From positions 1 to 64,000 of the forward strand of contig JAZRDR010000013.1 in NCBI GenBank assembly GCA_045660445.1: DNA of 64,000 bases, in the 5' to 3' direction. A program made the position numbers and the translations under genes. The notes below the pieces were generated by a model, which saw only the letters and a list, made by a program, of their open reading frames with translations, searched no databases and was not told the DNA's origin. Position 1 is the stretch's first letter; every line of letters starts with the position of its first letter. Source of the DNA: Faeciplasma sp045660445. Its GTDB lineage: Bacteria; Bacillota; Clostridia; Oscillospirales; Ruminococcaceae. This document shows positions 24,526 through 31,806 of this stretch, one piece after another.

Positions 24526-25155
24526 ATGACCCTTAAAGAAAAAGCAAGCGTGATAATGGACCGCTTGGAAGATCTTTATCCCGAAGCGCAGTGCTCGCTT
24601 GAATATCAAAAGCCCTATGAGCTTTTGATCGCCACCCGCCTTTCGGCACAGTGCACCGACGCGCGCGTCAATATCGTTACAAAAGACCTTTTTGCACGCT
24701 TTCCCACTCTTGAATCCTTTGCCAAAGCTGACGTTAAGGATATCGAGGATATCGTGCGCCCCTGCGGGCTTTTCAGAACGAAGGCTCAAAGCATACACGA
24801 TCTTGCAAACGTTTTAATTGATAAATTCGGCGGAGAATTGCCCGATAACATGGACGATCTGACCTCTCTGCCCGGCATCGGTCGAAAGACCGCAAATCTT
24901 ATAATGGGCGACGTTTTCGGTCAGCCCGCCATCGTCACCGACACTCATTGCATCCGCATTTGCGGAAAATTGGGGCTCTCAAAGGGTGATAATCCCGCAA
25001 GCGTCGAGCGTCAGCTGAAAGAGATCCTCGACCCCTCTCGATCGAGCGATTTTTGTCATAGACTTGTAAATTTTGGACGAGATGTTTGCGTGGCGCGCAC
25101 ACCAAAGTGCGAAAAATGTCCACTTTATGATTTATGTGACAATGTAACAAAATAA
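24526..25155 (+). CDS. nth: Endonuclease III
   Basis: A 209-residue bifunctional DNA glycosylase/AP lyase for oxidised pyrimidines. The helix-hairpin-helix LPGIGRKTA carries catalytic K121, D139 lies in VTDTH, and the [4Fe-4S] ligands C188, C195, C198 and C204 have the normal C-x6-C-x2-C-x5-C spacing. ATG 24526 follows GAGGTGA; the frame is open far upstream through the tRNA gene, which cannot be coding. Confidence 0.95.
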   Translation: MTLKEKASVIMDRLEDLYPEAQCSLEYQKPYELLIATRLSAQCTDARVNIVTKDLFARFPTLESFAKADVKDIEDIVRPCGLFRTKAQSIHDLANVLIDKFGGELPDNMDDLTSLPGIGRKTANLIMGDVFGQPAIVTDTHCIRICGKLGLSKGDNPASVERQLKEILDPSRSSDFCHRLVNFGRDVCVARTPKCEKCPLYDLCDNVTK

Positions 25156-25168
25156 CCGACACAAATTT

Positions 25169-25200
25169 GCCGTAAAATCCACGATTTTGCGGCGTTTTTT
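25169..25200 (+). terminator. nth terminator
   Basis: GCCGTAAAAT (25169-25178) pairs with ATTTTGCGGC (25184-25193) with one mismatch, then T6. Confidence 0.82.
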
Positions 25201-25213
25201 GTTCCTTTTTCTC

Positions 25214-25242
25214 TTGATATTCTTTTAACAATGTGTTATACT
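25214..25242 (+). promoter_or_regulatory. Promoter of the hydrogenase operon
   Basis: TTGATA (25214-25219), 17 bases, TATACT (25237-25242), leaving a leader of about 85 bases to the first ATG. Confidence 0.68.
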
Positions 25243-25335
25243 TGATGTGTATGTATAAAGGGTTATTATGCGCTGCGATCAATCTCGGCACAGCCCCTTT
25301 ACATCACTACGAAATACTATCAAGGAGGTTCAGTA

Positions 25336-25833
25336 ATGGGCTCAAAAATCACAACAATCCCCTTCAAGGGCACACCCGAGCAGGAAGCTCAGCTCGTTGA
25401 GTACATTAACGGCATCAAGAACGAAAAGGGTTGCTTAATGCCTGTTATGCAGTACGCACAGGGTATCTATGGATATCTTCCTATCGAGGTGCAGTCTATC
25501 ATCGCAAGAGAGCTTAACATTCCCATGGAAAAGGTTTACGGAGTAGCTACTTTCTATGCTCAGTTCTCCCTCGTTCCCAAGGGTGAATTCACCATTTCCG
25601 TTTGCTTGGGTACAGCTTGCTACGTTAAGGGTTCGGGCGATATCTTTGAAAAGCTTTCCGAAAAGCTTGGCATTAAAGAGGGTGAAACCACTCCCGACGG
25701 TAAGTTCTCTCTCGTTGGCTGCCGCTGCATCGGTGCTTGCGGTCTCGCACCTGTTTTAACCGTTAACGAAGACGTTTACGGCCGTTTGACCGTTGACGAT
25801 GTTGACGGAATCCTTGCTAAGTACATGAACTAA
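25336..25833 (+). CDS. hydC: NuoE-like [2Fe-2S] subunit of electron-bifurcating hydrogenase (HydC)
   Basis: A 165-residue thioredoxin-fold subunit homologous to NuoE of complex I. The [2Fe-2S] ligands are C90, C95, C131 and C135, in CLGTACYVKG and GCRCIGACGLAP. In HydABC enzymes it passes electrons within the NADH-linked module. RBS AAGGAGG. First gene of a ten-gene, single-direction operon ending at hydA (33585). Codon choice is strongly biased, as expected for a highly expressed protein. Confidence 0.9.
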   Translation: MGSKITTIPFKGTPEQEAQLVEYINGIKNEKGCLMPVMQYAQGIYGYLPIEVQSIIARELNIPMEKVYGVATFYAQFSLVPKGEFTISVCLGTACYVKGSGDIFEKLSEKLGIKEGETTPDGKFSLVGCRCIGACGLAPVLTVNEDVYGRLTVDDVDGILAKYMN

Positions 25834-25866
25834 TCACCTTCAGTTTTATTGAAAAGGAAAATCTGT

Positions 25867-26223
25867 ATGAAGATCACCACAGTCAAGGAATTATTGGATG
25901 CCAAGGTCGTTTGGGGCGAAGAGCTTTTGCAAAAGCATGTTTATTCCGCTTGCGGAAGCGACATGATGAGCGACGTTTTGGCATATGTAAAGGATCAGTC
26001 TGTACTGCTCACGGGACTTGTTAATGCTCAGGTCATTCGCACGGCAGAAATGATGGACATGGTTTGTGTTGTTTTCGTCCGTTCCAAAATGCCCAACGAA
26101 GAAATGATCGAGCTTGCAAAGGAAAGCGGAATCGCTTTGCTTGCAACCGACAAGCGACTTTATGATGCTTGCGGAGTTCTCTATTCAAACGGGCTCTGCG
26201 GAAACGGAGTTCGCCGTGGATAA
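25867..26223 (+). CDS. DRTGG-domain protein (hydrogenase operon, copy 1)
   Basis: A 118-residue protein resembling the DRTGG fold: VKELLDAKVVWGEELLQKHVYSAC, then VLLTGLVNAQVIRTAEMMDM and a sensor-like end (GIALLATDKRLYDACG). DRTGG domains occur with CBS and HPr-kinase-like proteins and are thought to bind nucleotides or regulate; no enzyme activity is evident. Four of its residues are cysteines, which could be redox-active (inference). Start ATG 25867 follows AAGGAAAA. It overlaps the next gene by 8 bases. Confidence 0.75.
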   Translation: MKITTVKELLDAKVVWGEELLQKHVYSACGSDMMSDVLAYVKDQSVLLTGLVNAQVIRTAEMMDMVCVVFVRSKMPNEEMIELAKESGIALLATDKRLYDACGVLYSNGLCGNGVRRG

Positions 26224-26641
26224 TAACGTAATCAAATTCAGCTACCCTGTTGACGGTTCCGATTTCACATCGGCAGGTCAGGCGTCTGTAATGCTTAAAA
26301 AGAATTTAAGACAGCTTGGCATTTCGCCCGACACCATTCGCCGTGCTTCCATTGCGATGTATGAGGGTGAGATAAACATGGTCATTCACGCTGACGGCGG
26401 CGTTGCCGACATCGAAGTGAGTGAGACTGACATCACCATTACGTTGACAGACAAGGGCCCCGGAATCAAGGATATCGAACAAGCAATGCAGGAAGGCTTC
26501 TCCACCGCACCCGACGATGTAAGATCTTTGGGCTTCGGTGCAGGTATGGGTCTTCCCAACATGAAGCGCTATTCTGATGAAATGAACATTGAATCCGTGG
26601 TCGGAGTTGGCACCACCATCACAATGAAGATAAACATTTAA
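26216..26641 (+). CDS. HATPase-domain anti-sigma-like kinase (RsbT/SpoIIAB type)
   Basis: A 141-residue GHKL ATPase without receiver or histidine region. N-box is IAMYEGEINMVIHADGG, G1 box is TDKGPGIKDIE, and GLGFGAGMGLPNMKRYSDEM-like glycine-rich ATP lid follows (FGAGMGLPNM visible). Such proteins act as serine kinases or anti-sigma factors. The start is GTG 26216, with GGAG 7 bases upstream, inside the end of the DRTGG gene; other starts would overlap it further. No antagonist STAS protein is in the window. Confidence 0.8.
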   Translation: MDNNVIKFSYPVDGSDFTSAGQASVMLKKNLRQLGISPDTIRRASIAMYEGEINMVIHADGGVADIEVSETDITITLTDKGPGIKDIEQAMQEGFSTAPDDVRSLGFGAGMGLPNMKRYSDEMNIESVVGVGTTITMKINI

Positions 26642-26657
26642 TGGGACGGTGACTGCC

Positions 26658-27944
26658 ATGAAGAAATACGAGCATTCAGTATCGCTCGATGTTACGAAAT
26701 GCACAGGCTGTACAACGTGTCTTCGCTACTGTCCTACAGAAGCGATAAGAATCCGCGATAACCACGCTGTGATCAATCCGGCAAGATGTATCGATTGCGG
26801 ACAGTGCATAAGAGTTTGCCCTCACAGTGCAAAAAAAGCTGTTCTGGACAAAATCAAGGATATGGACAAATTCAAGTGGAAGATTGCTCTTCCCGCACCC
26901 AGTCTTTATGCTCAGTTCGACAATTTGGATGACGTGGACTTTGTTTTGCAAGGTCTTTTGGATATCGGATTCGACGACGTGTTCGAGGTTTCGCGTGCAG
27001 CAGAGCTTGTCTCGGCTTACACCCGAAACTATCTAAAGGTAGAGGGCATTCAAAAGCCTGCCATAAGCTCGGCTTGTCCTGCTGTTGTTCGTTTGATCGA
27101 GTTAAGATTCCCCTATTTAAAGGATAACATAATCAAAATGCTTCCTCCCATGGAGATAGCAGCAAAGCTTGCGCGCGACGAGGCTATTAAAAAGCACCCC
27201 GAGCTTACACCCTCGGATATCGGTGTTTGCTTCATATCGCCCTGCCCCGCCAAGATGAGTTATGTTAAAAACGGATTTTCCGATTATGAGAGCAAGGTCG
27301 ATGTAGTCGTACCTATAAGCGACATTTATTTCATGCTTATCAACGCAATGAGTCATGCAAAGCAGCCTCAGTGCTTGTCCGAATCGGGCATGATAGGCAT
27401 TGGTTGGGCCACCTCGGGTGGTGAAGCAACCGCAATTTTTAACGAAAAATATCTTGCCGCCGACGGCATAGATAACGTCATAAGAGTTTTGGACCAGATC
27501 GAAAACGGCAATATTCCTCATCTTGAATTTGTCGAGCTTAATGCCTGTGTGGGCGGATGCGTGGGCGGTGCGCTTACGATTCAAAACCCATTCATTGCAA
27601 AAGCAAGACTTCAGGGACTTAGAAGATATTTACCCGTCTCCCAGAACTTCTTAACACCCGAAGAAGCTAAGTACATACCTGAATATTACTTCTTCAACGA
27701 GTTTGACGAATACACCCCCATCTCACGCTTAAGCGAGAGCATGGCGGAATCTATGAGAATGATGGCGGATATCCAGAAGCTTAAAGGTCAGCTTCCGGGA
27801 TATGACTGCGGCTCCTGCGGTGCTCCCACATGCCGTGCCTTTGCCGAAGACGTTGTTAAAGGCTTGGCGAAAAAGAGCGACTGTATATTAATGATGAAGG
27901 ACCGCCTTAAAGGATATCTTGGAGAACTCGGAGAGGATGAGTGA
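26658..27944 (+). CDS. Sensory-type [FeFe]-hydrogenase-like iron-sulfur protein (HfsB/HydS-like)
   Basis: A 428-residue protein. Two N-terminal [4Fe-4S] motifs (C15-C25 region and C44-C54 region), a hydrogenase-large-subunit-like domain (about 75-325), and a C-terminal Fe4-S4 domain with C384, C387, C392 and C409. The H-cluster loops are present but altered: L1 is SSACPAV with A139 replacing the proton-relay Cys and C140 kept; L2 is SPCPAKM (C196); L3 is NACVGGCVGG (C297, C301). Cys-to-Ala at this site is known for sensory hydrogenases, so catalysis is likely weak and a H2- or redox-sensing role is inferred. ATG 26658 is chosen over an upstream GTG. Confidence 0.82.
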   Translation: MKKYEHSVSLDVTKCTGCTTCLRYCPTEAIRIRDNHAVINPARCIDCGQCIRVCPHSAKKAVLDKIKDMDKFKWKIALPAPSLYAQFDNLDDVDFVLQGLLDIGFDDVFEVSRAAELVSAYTRNYLKVEGIQKPAISSACPAVVRLIELRFPYLKDNIIKMLPPMEIAAKLARDEAIKKHPELTPSDIGVCFISPCPAKMSYVKNGFSDYESKVDVVVPISDIYFMLINAMSHAKQPQCLSESGMIGIGWATSGGEATAIFNEKYLAADGIDNVIRVLDQIENGNIPHLEFVELNACVGGCVGGALTIQNPFIAKARLQGLRRYLPVSQNFLTPEEAKYIPEYYFFNEFDEYTPISRLSESMAESMRMMADIQKLKGQLPGYDCGSCGAPTCRAFAEDVVKGLAKKSDCILMMKDRLKGYLGELGEDE

Positions 27945-28270
27945 AAGTGACAGTCAGCGAATTTGCACAAAAGCATTCGTTAAAGGTTTTGTGCCTGCCC
28001 GATGACAGAGAAATAACCGGCGGATACGCAGGCGATCTGTTGTCCTGGGTTATGGGCAGAGCCATGTCGGGCGATGCTTGGATAACCATAATGTCGAATC
28101 AAAACATTTTGGCTGTTGCAACACTTGCCGACGTTAGCTGTATAATTCTTGCCGAAGGGGTAACACTCGATAAGGATATCCTTGATACAGCACTTGCAAA
28201 GGGCATCAACGTCCTTACAAGCGAGGCCGATGCGTTTAAGCTTTCGGCAATGCTCGCAAGAGAGCTGTAA
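27941..28270 (+). CDS. DRTGG-domain protein (hydrogenase operon, copy 2)
   Basis: A 109-residue protein starting at GTG, whose GTGA overlaps the stop of the preceding gene by 4 bases. It has REITGGYAGDLLSWVMGRAM near the N-terminus, SNQNILAVATLADVSCIIL in the middle and EADAFKLSAMLAREL at the end, the pattern of stand-alone DRTGG domains. It is a distant paralogue of the 25867 gene. A regulatory, ligand-binding role is inferred from family and place. The PHP gene follows after 2 bases. Confidence 0.75.
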   Translation: MKVTVSEFAQKHSLKVLCLPDDREITGGYAGDLLSWVMGRAMSGDAWITIMSNQNILAVATLADVSCIILAEGVTLDKDILDTALAKGINVLTSEADAFKLSAMLAREL

Positions 28271-28272
28271 CC

Positions 28273-29007
28273 ATGAATAAATACTATTACGATCTGCACG
28301 TTCATTCCTGCCTTTCCCCCTGTGCCGATAATGACAACACCCCCTATAACTTGGCGGGCTTTGCCGCACTTTCGGGAATTAACATAATGGCGCTGACAGA
28401 TCACAACACCTGCAAAAACTGCCCTGCATTTTTTGCCGCCGCCAAGGCATATGGGATAATTCCCGTTGCCGGAATGGAGCTTACCACCGCCGAGGACATT
28501 CACGTTGTGTGCTTGTTCGAAACGTTGGAACAAGCAATGGCGTTTGACAGCGAGGTAGACTCGCGGCGAATCAAAATCAAGAACCGTGAAGATATTTTTG
28601 GCGAACAGCTTATTTTGGGCGAGAACGACGAGGTTATCGGCAAGGAAGAACACCTTCTTTCCAACGCAACAACGATATCCTTAGACGAAGCCCCCGAAAT
28701 AGTTAAAAAATACGGTGGTGTGTGCTATCCCGCACATATTGACCGTGATTCCAACGGAATCATCGCCATTTTGGGTACTCTGCCCGAAACCCCAAAATTC
28801 AACTGTGTTGAAATTCGGGATCTTAAAAATATCCAGCCGTTCACAGATCGCTTTAACTTAAGTGATAAGATAATCGTCATCAGCTCTGACGCACATTATT
28901 TGCAAGATGTGCGTGACAAAGAAAACTTTTTCGAGCTTGAGGATGAGCCGTACAGCTCGGCACTTGTAAGACACAATCTTTTCGAGTTTCTGCGAGGTAA
29001 CAAATGA
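28273..29007 (+). CDS. PHP-domain phosphoesterase
   Basis: A 244-residue PHP-fold hydrolase. Metal ligands are visible in DLHVHSCLSPC (H9, H11), LTDHNTC and VAGMELTTAEDIHVV; ISSDAHYL near the C-terminus is the last metal motif. PHP proteins cleave phosphoesters (histidinol phosphate, 3'-5' exonuclease, nucleoside phosphates). Here it might turn over a small signal molecule for the regulatory set; this is inference from position. It ends in an ATGA overlap with the next gene. Confidence 0.85.
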   Translation: MNKYYYDLHVHSCLSPCADNDNTPYNLAGFAALSGINIMALTDHNTCKNCPAFFAAAKAYGIIPVAGMELTTAEDIHVVCLFETLEQAMAFDSEVDSRRIKIKNREDIFGEQLILGENDEVIGKEEHLLSNATTISLDEAPEIVKKYGGVCYPAHIDRDSNGIIAILGTLPETPKFNCVEIRDLKNIQPFTDRFNLSDKIIVISSDAHYLQDVRDKENFFELEDEPYSSALVRHNLFEFLRGNK

Positions 29008-29561
29008 AAGAATTATCTCTGAACATCTTGGATATCACCGAAAATTCGGTTAAGGCAGGCGCAAGCCTTACCCAGATTTTAATTGAAGAAACCGCCCAAA
29101 CCTTGACAATTTCCATCAAGGACAACGGCTGCGGAATGAGCGAAGAGGTCGTTAAAAGAGTGATCGATCCGTTCTATACCACCCGCACCACACGAAGCGT
29201 TGGCTTGGGAATTCCCCTTTTCAAGCTTGCCGCTGAAATCACGGACGGAAGCTTTATGATATCCTCGAAAGAAAAGGACAAGTATCCCGACGATCACGGA
29301 ACCTTAACAAAAGCGACTTTTAACAAAAATCACATTGATTTTACACCGCTCGGGGACGTGGCATCAACCCTGACCACCCTGATTCAGGGACACCCCGACA
29401 CTGATTTTTACTTTTGCCACACATTGGGCGACGAGAGTGTTACTCTTGACACCCGCGAGCTAAGAGCTATCCTTGGAGAGGATGTGCCTCTTGGCGAATA
29501 TGAAGTTATTAAATGGATTGAAGGCTATTTGCAAGAACAATACTCAATCTTTGAAAATTAA
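29004..29561 (+). CDS. HATPase-domain protein (second, hydrogenase operon)
   Basis: A 185-residue protein with a GHKL ATPase domain (about 1-105): N-box LDITENSVKAGAS, G1 DNGCGMSEEVVKRV, F-box FYTTRTTRSVGLGIPLFKLA. This G2 box is close to histidine-kinase HATPase modules, but no dimerisation/phosphoacceptor domain is present. The C-terminal part (105-185) contains SLTTLIQGHPD-like sequence (TLTTLIQGHPD) of no recognised family. Together with the 26216 gene this makes two free-standing ATPase domains in one operon. Confidence 0.8.
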   Translation: MKELSLNILDITENSVKAGASLTQILIEETAQTLTISIKDNGCGMSEEVVKRVIDPFYTTRTTRSVGLGIPLFKLAAEITDGSFMISSKEKDKYPDDHGTLTKATFNKNHIDFTPLGDVASTLTTLIQGHPDTDFYFCHTLGDESVTLDTRELRAILGEDVPLGEYEVIKWIEGYLQEQYSIFEN

Positions 29562-29580
29562 TTAGAAGGGACGAATTAAA

Positions 29581-29952
29581 ATGAAATCATTGGCTGAATT
29601 ACAGGCAATCAAGGACAGAATGAAAGACAAAGTCGTTCTTCGTGAAGGCGTTGACGAGAAGCGCGTTGTTGTCGGCATGGCAACTTGCGGTATCGCTGCC
29701 GGCGCTCGTCCTGTTCTTAACGCTTTCGTAGAGGGCGTTAACGAAGCAGGCCTTGCAAGCAAGGTAAGTGTTACACAGACCGGCTGCATCGGCATCTGCC
29801 AGTATGAGCCTGTTGTTGAAGTTTTCGAAGCAGGCAAGGAAAAGGTAACCTATGTTAAGATGACTGCTGAAAAGGTTGCAAAGGTTATCGAAGATCATCT
29901 TAAGAACGGTAAAGTAGTAGCTGAATATACTATTGCCAACTATAACGCATAA
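29581..29952 (+). CDS. Thioredoxin-like [2Fe-2S] ferredoxin, hydrogenase-associated
   Basis: A 123-residue thioredoxin-like ferredoxin. ATCGIAAGARPV and QTGCIGICQYEPVV give C36, C69 and C73; the fourth Cys expected of the family is not visible, so cluster ligation may involve a different residue or the protein may not hold a full cluster. It lies between the regulatory block and hydB, with 19- and 15-base gaps. Codon bias is strong, like the structural genes. RBS GAAGGGACG. Confidence 0.8.
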   Translation: MKSLAELQAIKDRMKDKVVLREGVDEKRVVVGMATCGIAAGARPVLNAFVEGVNEAGLASKVSVTQTGCIGICQYEPVVEVFEAGKEKVTYVKMTAEKVAKVIEDHLKNGKVVAEYTIANYNA

Positions 29953-29967
29953 TTGGAGGTATTTTAA

Positions 29968-31788
29968 ATGATTCGTACACACGTATTAGTTTGCGGCGGT
30001 ACCGGATGTACCTCTTCGGGCAGTAAGTCCATTCAGACTGCTTTCAATGAAAATATTGAAAAGTTCGGACTTGTTGACGAAGTTAAGCTCGTACAGACCG
30101 GTTGCTTCGGTCTTTGTGCTGAAGGCCCCGTTGTAATCGTTTATCCCGACGGAACTTTCTATAGCAGAGTTCAGGCTGAAGACGTTGCTGAAATCGTTGA
30201 AGAGCATTTGCTTAAGGGCCGCCCTGTTACAAGACTTGTATATCACGGCGACTTGGCAGTTAAGGAAGAGGAAGTTTCTAACGTTTCCCTTAACGACACT
30301 GCATTCTACAAATCCCAGACCCGTGTTGCTCTTCGCAACTGCGGTGTAATCAACCCTGAAGAAATCGACGAATATATCGCTATGGACGGTTATCAGGCTC
30401 TCGGTAAGGTTCTTACCGAAATGACTCCTGATGACGTTATCAAGTGCATCTTGGATTCCGGTCTTCGCGGACGTGGCGGCGGCGGATTCCCCACCGGCAG
30501 AAAGTGGGCTTTGACTGCTGTTAACCAGGCTCCCCAGAAGTATGTAGTATGTAACGCCGACGAAGGCGACCCGGGCGCATTCATGGACCGTTCCGTTTTG
30601 GAAGGCGACCCTCATGCAATCATCGAAGCTATGGCTATCGCAGGCTACGCTATCGGTGCTAACCAGGGTTACGTTTACGTTCGTGCTGAATATCCTATCG
30701 CTGTTGCTCGTTTGCAGCTCGCAATCGATCAGGCTAAGGAATATGGCCTTTTGGGCAACAACATCTTCGGAACTGACTTCAGCTTCGACCTTGGCATCCG
30801 TTTGGGCGCAGGCGCATTCGTTTGCGGTGAAGAAACTGCTCTTATGACCTCTATCGAAGGTAACCGTGGCGAACCCAGACCTCGTCCTCCTTATCCTGCT
30901 GTTAAGGGCTTGTTCGAGTCTCCTACTTTGGAAAACAACGTTGAAACATTTGCAAACGTTCCCCAGATCATCCTTAAGGGTGCTGAATGGTTCGCTTCCA
31001 TGGGTTCTGAAAACTCTAAGGGCACCAAGGTATTCGCACTCGGCGGCAAGATCAAGAACACCGGTCTCGTTGAAATTCCTATGGGTACAACACTTCGCCA
31101 CATCATTGAAGAAATCGGCGGCGGTATCCCTGGCGGTAAGCAGTTCAAGGCTGCACAGACAGGTGGCCCTTCCGGCGGTTGTATCCCTGCATCCCTCATC
31201 GACACTCAGGTTGACTATGATAACCTCGTAGCAATCGGATGCATGATGGGTTCCGGCGGTCTTATCGTTATGGACGAAGACACTTGTATGGTTGACATGG
31301 CTAAGTTCTTCCTTGAATTCACCGTTGATGAATCCTGCGGTAAGTGCACACCCTGCCGTGTTGGTACAAAGAGACTTCTTGAAATGCTCAACAAGGTAAC
31401 AAGCGGTAAGGCTACCCTTGAAGACCTCGATGCTATCGAACAGCTTTGCTACTATATCAAGGAAAACTCCCTCTGCGGACTTGGACAGACAGCTCCTAAC
31501 CCTGTTCTCTCCACCATCAAGTTCTTCAGAGAAGAATATCTTGCTCATATCGTTGACAAGAAGTGCCCTGCAGGCGTATGTAAGGATCTTCTTAAGTATG
31601 AGATCATCAAGGACAAGTGTATTGGTTGTGGCATGTGTGCAAGACAGTGTCCTGCAAATGCTATCTCCAAGACCGATTACATAGCTCCCGGCAAGAAGCT
31701 TCCTGCTCTTGAAATCGACACTGATAAGTGCGTTAAGTGCGGCGCTTGCGTTGGAGCATGTAAGTTTAAGGCTATTGTTAAGAACTAA
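29968..31788 (+). CDS. hydB: HydB: NuoF-like NADH/FMN subunit of bifurcating hydrogenase
   Basis: A 606-residue flavoprotein. An N-terminal thioredoxin-like [2Fe-2S] domain (VCGGTGCTSSG, then TGCFGLCAEGP) precedes the NuoF core: NAD-binding GRGGGGFPTGRKW (about 169-181), FMN-binding NADEGDPGAFMDR, SLBB region, and the ESCGKCTPCRVGTKR cluster ligands. Two C-terminal [4Fe-4S] ferredoxin motifs follow (KCIGCGMCARQCPANA and KCVKCGACVGACKFKA). With HydA and HydC it couples NADH and ferredoxin oxidation to H2 production. Same architecture as HydB of characterised bifurcating enzymes, where NADH oxidation depends on flavin. RBS TTGGAGG. Confidence 0.95.
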   Translation: MIRTHVLVCGGTGCTSSGSKSIQTAFNENIEKFGLVDEVKLVQTGCFGLCAEGPVVIVYPDGTFYSRVQAEDVAEIVEEHLLKGRPVTRLVYHGDLAVKEEEVSNVSLNDTAFYKSQTRVALRNCGVINPEEIDEYIAMDGYQALGKVLTEMTPDDVIKCILDSGLRGRGGGGFPTGRKWALTAVNQAPQKYVVCNADEGDPGAFMDRSVLEGDPHAIIEAMAIAGYAIGANQGYVYVRAEYPIAVARLQLAIDQAKEYGLLGNNIFGTDFSFDLGIRLGAGAFVCGEETALMTSIEGNRGEPRPRPPYPAVKGLFESPTLENNVETFANVPQIILKGAEWFASMGSENSKGTKVFALGGKIKNTGLVEIPMGTTLRHIIEEIGGGIPGGKQFKAAQTGGPSGGCIPASLIDTQVDYDNLVAIGCMMGSGGLIVMDEDTCMVDMAKFFLEFTVDESCGKCTPCRVGTKRLLEMLNKVTSGKATLEDLDAIEQLCYYIKENSLCGLGQTAPNPVLSTIKFFREEYLAHIVDKKCPAGVCKDLLKYEIIKDKCIGCGMCARQCPANAISKTDYIAPGKKLPALEIDTDKCVKCGACVGACKFKAIVKN

Positions 31789-31806
31789 TTGAAGGAGGTA
31801 CGGACA

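Noticed and set aside
29986..31548. A 520-codon open frame antisense to hydB
   Set aside because: It is the shadow of strongly biased codons in hydB; no RBS, and the sense frame has all NuoF motifs.
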